A stretch of 64,000 bases of DNA, from the NCBI RefSeq assembly GCF_002993325.1, contig NZ_PVNO01000005.1, positions 186,001-250,000 of the forward strand, read 5' to 3'. Position numbers and translations under genes: made by a program. Below are positions 61,966 through 64,000 of the stretch, in pieces. Each line of letters starts with the position of its first letter. Position 1 is the stretch's first letter. This DNA is from Alteromonas gracilis. Its GTDB lineage: Bacteria; Pseudomonadota; Gammaproteobacteria; Enterobacterales; Alteromonadaceae. Below the pieces are notes generated by a model. The model was not told the DNA's origin. It ran no database searches and saw nothing but the letters and a program-made list of their open reading frames with translations.

Positions 61966-63008
61966 CAATTAAAGTATTGGTAGTGGATGATTCAGCTCTG
62001 ATCAGGCAGATCCTTAGTGAAATAATTAAAAGTGAGCCTGACATGACACTTGTAGGCGCAGCACCCGATGCGTTTGTTGCTAAAAAGCTGGTACTCGAAA
62101 AAGCTCCCGATGTTATAACCCTTGATATTGAAATGCCAAAAGTCGACGGGTTGCGGTTTTTAGAAGTACTCATGAACGCTAAACCCACGCCCGTTGTGAT
62201 GATTTCAACGCTTACTGAAAAGGGGGCGGATGCCACCCTCCGCTCTCTTGAACTTGGCGCTATCGACTTCGTGGCAAAGCCCAAAATTGGCGTGGCTCAA
62301 GGTATGGCTGATTATCATGAAATGATAGTAGAAAAAATTCGTACAGCAGCCCGCTCTAAAGTCAAAAAACGTAACCCTACTAAATCTGCTGTAGTCAAGA
62401 CTGTTAGTTACTCAGGAACAGAGAAAGTTATAGCAATTGGCGCGTCTACAGGAGGCACTGAAGCCATTAAAGAAGTATTAAGCACTTTTCCAGCGAATGC
62501 GCCCGCTACTGTGATTACTCAGCACATGCCTGCTGGATACACGTCAACGTTTGCCAAACGGCTAGACTCTGTATGTCAAATGCAGGTTAAAGAAGCAAAA
62601 GGCGGTGAGCGATTATTGCCAGGGCAGGCCTATCTAGCGCCCGGTGATAAGCATATGGAAATCGAGAGAAGCGGTGCGGACTACAGAATTAGGCTTTCCG
62701 ACGGGCCGCGTGTGTCCGGACATAAACCTTCTGTCGACGTGCTATTTACCTCTCTGTGCAGAAGCGCAGGCAGCAATGCCATAGGTGTATTGCTAACAGG
62801 AATGGGTAGCGACGGCGCAATGGGATTGCTTGAGTTGCGTAATGCGGGTAGTGAAACCTTCTGCCAAGATGAAGCAAGTTGTATTGTATTTGGAATGCCG
62901 AAAGTAGCGATAGAAAAGGGCGCTGCAAAAAGTGTAGTTAGCCTAGAAGATATGGGCAGCGTTGTCATGAATACGGTAGAGAAACTCGATGCCGGTAGCC
63001 GTCTGTGA
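61962..63008 (+). CDS. cheB: Receptor methylesterase CheB (cluster 2)
   Basis: 348 aa, same length as the first CheB. Receiver with VVDDSALIRQ and TLDIEMPKVDGL; esterase Ser in IGASTGGTEAI, His in TQHMPAGYT, Asp in LTGMGSDGAM. The interdomain linker (KVKKRNPTKSAVVK) differs from the first copy. Last gene of the second cluster. Confidence 0.95.
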   Translation: MTIKVLVVDDSALIRQILSEIIKSEPDMTLVGAAPDAFVAKKLVLEKAPDVITLDIEMPKVDGLRFLEVLMNAKPTPVVMISTLTEKGADATLRSLELGAIDFVAKPKIGVAQGMADYHEMIVEKIRTAARSKVKKRNPTKSAVVKTVSYSGTEKVIAIGASTGGTEAIKEVLSTFPANAPATVITQHMPAGYTSTFAKRLDSVCQMQVKEAKGGERLLPGQAYLAPGDKHMEIERSGADYRIRLSDGPRVSGHKPSVDVLFTSLCRSAGSNAIGVLLTGMGSDGAMGLLELRNAGSETFCQDEASCIVFGMPKVAIEKGAAKSVVSLEDMGSVVMNTVEKLDAGSRL

Positions 63009-63436
63009 TGAGGGTGAGTCTGTGCTTATGTAAGTACCATTGAACGGTTATCTGTGAAGAAAATGTTATCACTTCCCTTGTCCCATTAAAGCTAAGGTGA
63101 TTTAATAACGCCGCTTAATTAAAAGTGATGCTGCTACAGAATGCTGTTGCTGTGGCCGATACTATGGATAGGCTTTTTATTAAGTGCGTAGAATGATAAG
63201 AATTGATACGTAAGTAGATTGGCTGTTTAACGAATTGACATAATAAAACTATAAAAGACAATGGTTGATACTTGCGATGGTGGCAAAGTAAACGCTGATT
63301 TATTACAGCGTATGTTTTGAAGTACCTAACAAGAATAAAAGGCCTGCTATATTTCTTACAGATTCGAGAGCAAATATATGCTCCTTCTTACGGTATGACT
63401 TAAACCCGGGATTATAACGAGTAGTTGGGGACTCTT
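63009..63436. other. Intergenic region after the second chemosensory cluster
   Basis: About 430 AT-rich bases with no gene and no convincing terminator or repeat. It probably holds the promoter of the small exported protein downstream; I see no assignable boxes. Confidence 0.5.
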
Positions 63437-63697
63437 ATGAAACAGCAAACGCTTTTAGCAATATCGGCCTTAATGTTTTCTTCTTCTGTACTAGCCAATG
63501 GTGGCTTTGAACCGAACAAAAAAGAATGCGTTAATGTTGGCAAAGAAATCACGCGCGTTAGTACAGAGATGGATGTAGCAAAGTCTGGCATTCAGAAATC
63601 ATGGCTTAAGCGTCAGCTCAGCGCATTAGAAACTAAACGAACGTCTTGCAGTACAAAAGGTTTTCAAGCTAATAGCACAGAGCTAGCAAAACTTTAA
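63437..63697 (+). CDS. Small exported protein of unknown function
   Basis: 86 aa from the ATG at 63437, with GGGGA six or so bases upstream; a TTG at 63425 is less likely. A signal peptide is clear (about residues 1-21, ending SSVLA). The mature part is a charged helical segment of about 65 residues with two cysteines (KKECVNVG and RTSCSTKG) that could pair, in a helix-hairpin-like layout. Followed by a terminator. I do not recognise the family; DUF-type periplasmic proteins of this size are common in Alteromonadales. Confidence 0.7.
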   Translation: MKQQTLLAISALMFSSSVLANGGFEPNKKECVNVGKEITRVSTEMDVAKSGIQKSWLKRQLSALETKRTSCSTKGFQANSTELAKL

Positions 63698-63720
63698 GAT
63701 TAGTGTGTTTAGCAAAGAAA

Positions 63721-63747
63721 AAGTCTTACCTTGGTAGGGCTTTTTTT
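63721..63747 (+). terminator. Terminator after the small exported protein
   Basis: AAGTCTTACC-TT-GGTAGGGCTT pairs over ten positions (two wobbles) and is followed by seven T. Confidence 0.75.
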
Positions 63748-63856
63748 GTTTGAACGCTAGTAAAAATTAAACCGAATTAGCAAACCTAGTTACAGCGTTT
63801 ATCAATATAAAAAATATTTCCGCGTCAAGATGGCAAAATCCATTCTGCCTCTTCTT

Positions 63857-64000
63857 CTATTTTGTCACTATACCGATTAACTCGTTTAGCGATGCAACAG
63901 TGTGATCGGGCATAAGCCCTAGCGGGTACATCATTTTACCCGCACGCTTAACGAATGTAGTTTGCATACCTGTCGCTTTAGCGCCACTCACATCCCATCC
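63857..64000 (-). CDS. HAD-family hydrolase (2-haloacid dehalogenase-like), C-terminal end
   Basis: Only the last 47 codons lie in the window; the gene continues beyond base 64000. The visible end GWDVSGAKATGMQTTFVKR followed by PLGLMPDHTVASLNEL matches the C-terminus of type II haloacid dehalogenases, in which the W-D-x-x-G-A stretch carries the acidic motif IV residue and the end is the nucleotide-fold last helix. Substrate cannot be judged from this part. It is convergent with the small exported gene. Confidence 0.75.
   Translation of the reverse strand, partial: GWDVSGAKATGMQTTFVKRAGKMMYPLGLMPDHTVASLNELIGIVTK

Overview
The window looks like a chromosomal segment of a marine gammaproteobacterium of the Alteromonadaceae, most likely Alteromonas or a close relative. 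This rests on the gene order msh pilus - mreBCD - maf - rng - yhdP - tldD/pmbA, the moderate GC content and the type of the encoded proteins; I could not run a database comparison.

Region 1 (1-13882) is the distal part of the MSHA type IV pilus locus: mshL (5' truncated by the window edge), mshM, N, E, G, F, B, A, C, D, O, P, Q. Most genes overlap or touch. MshE carries two c-di-GMP-binding MshEN motifs. Region 2 (14166-27032) is a conserved housekeeping block: mreB, mreC, mreD (rod shape), maf, rng, yhdP, a nitrilase-family amidase, tldD, and after a convergent darP the tldD partner pmbA.

Region 3 (27086-39654) mixes metabolism, regulation and RNA modification: a divergent AraC regulator/lacZ pair, arcA, an orphan sensor kinase, glgA, rsmC, trmB and an alpha/beta hydrolase on the minus strand, and mutY-yggX on the plus strand. 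A tRNA-Phe gene (39806-39881) is followed by two ~120-bp direct repeats. Each begins with the 3' end of the tRNA and carries an intrinsic terminator, an arrangement like the rtT repeats behind E. coli tyrT.

Region 4 (41228-63008) is the most unusual part: two complete, adjacent, paralogous chemosensory clusters of the order mcp-cheY-cheA-cheW-(mcp)-mcp-cheR-cheD-cheB. This is the order of the Pseudomonas aeruginosa Che2 (F7-type) cluster. Each cluster opens with a short membrane-hairpin receptor whose C-terminal part has a CheZ-like D-x-x-x-Q motif and an acidic/hydrophobic tail. No cheZ, cheC or cheX is present in either cluster. Each also has a soluble, BdlA-like receptor with four tandem PAS domains at a 122-residue period, ending in a CheR-tether pentapeptide (DWEAF or EWESF). 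Both CheA proteins lack a recognisable P2 domain and instead have linkers with repeated FGFF/FGFY motifs. The second cluster has an extra two-PAS receptor broken by one in-frame TAA, followed by an intrinsic terminator. No flagellar genes are in the window.

The right end holds a small exported protein (63437-63697) and the 3' end of a HAD-family gene on the minus strand.
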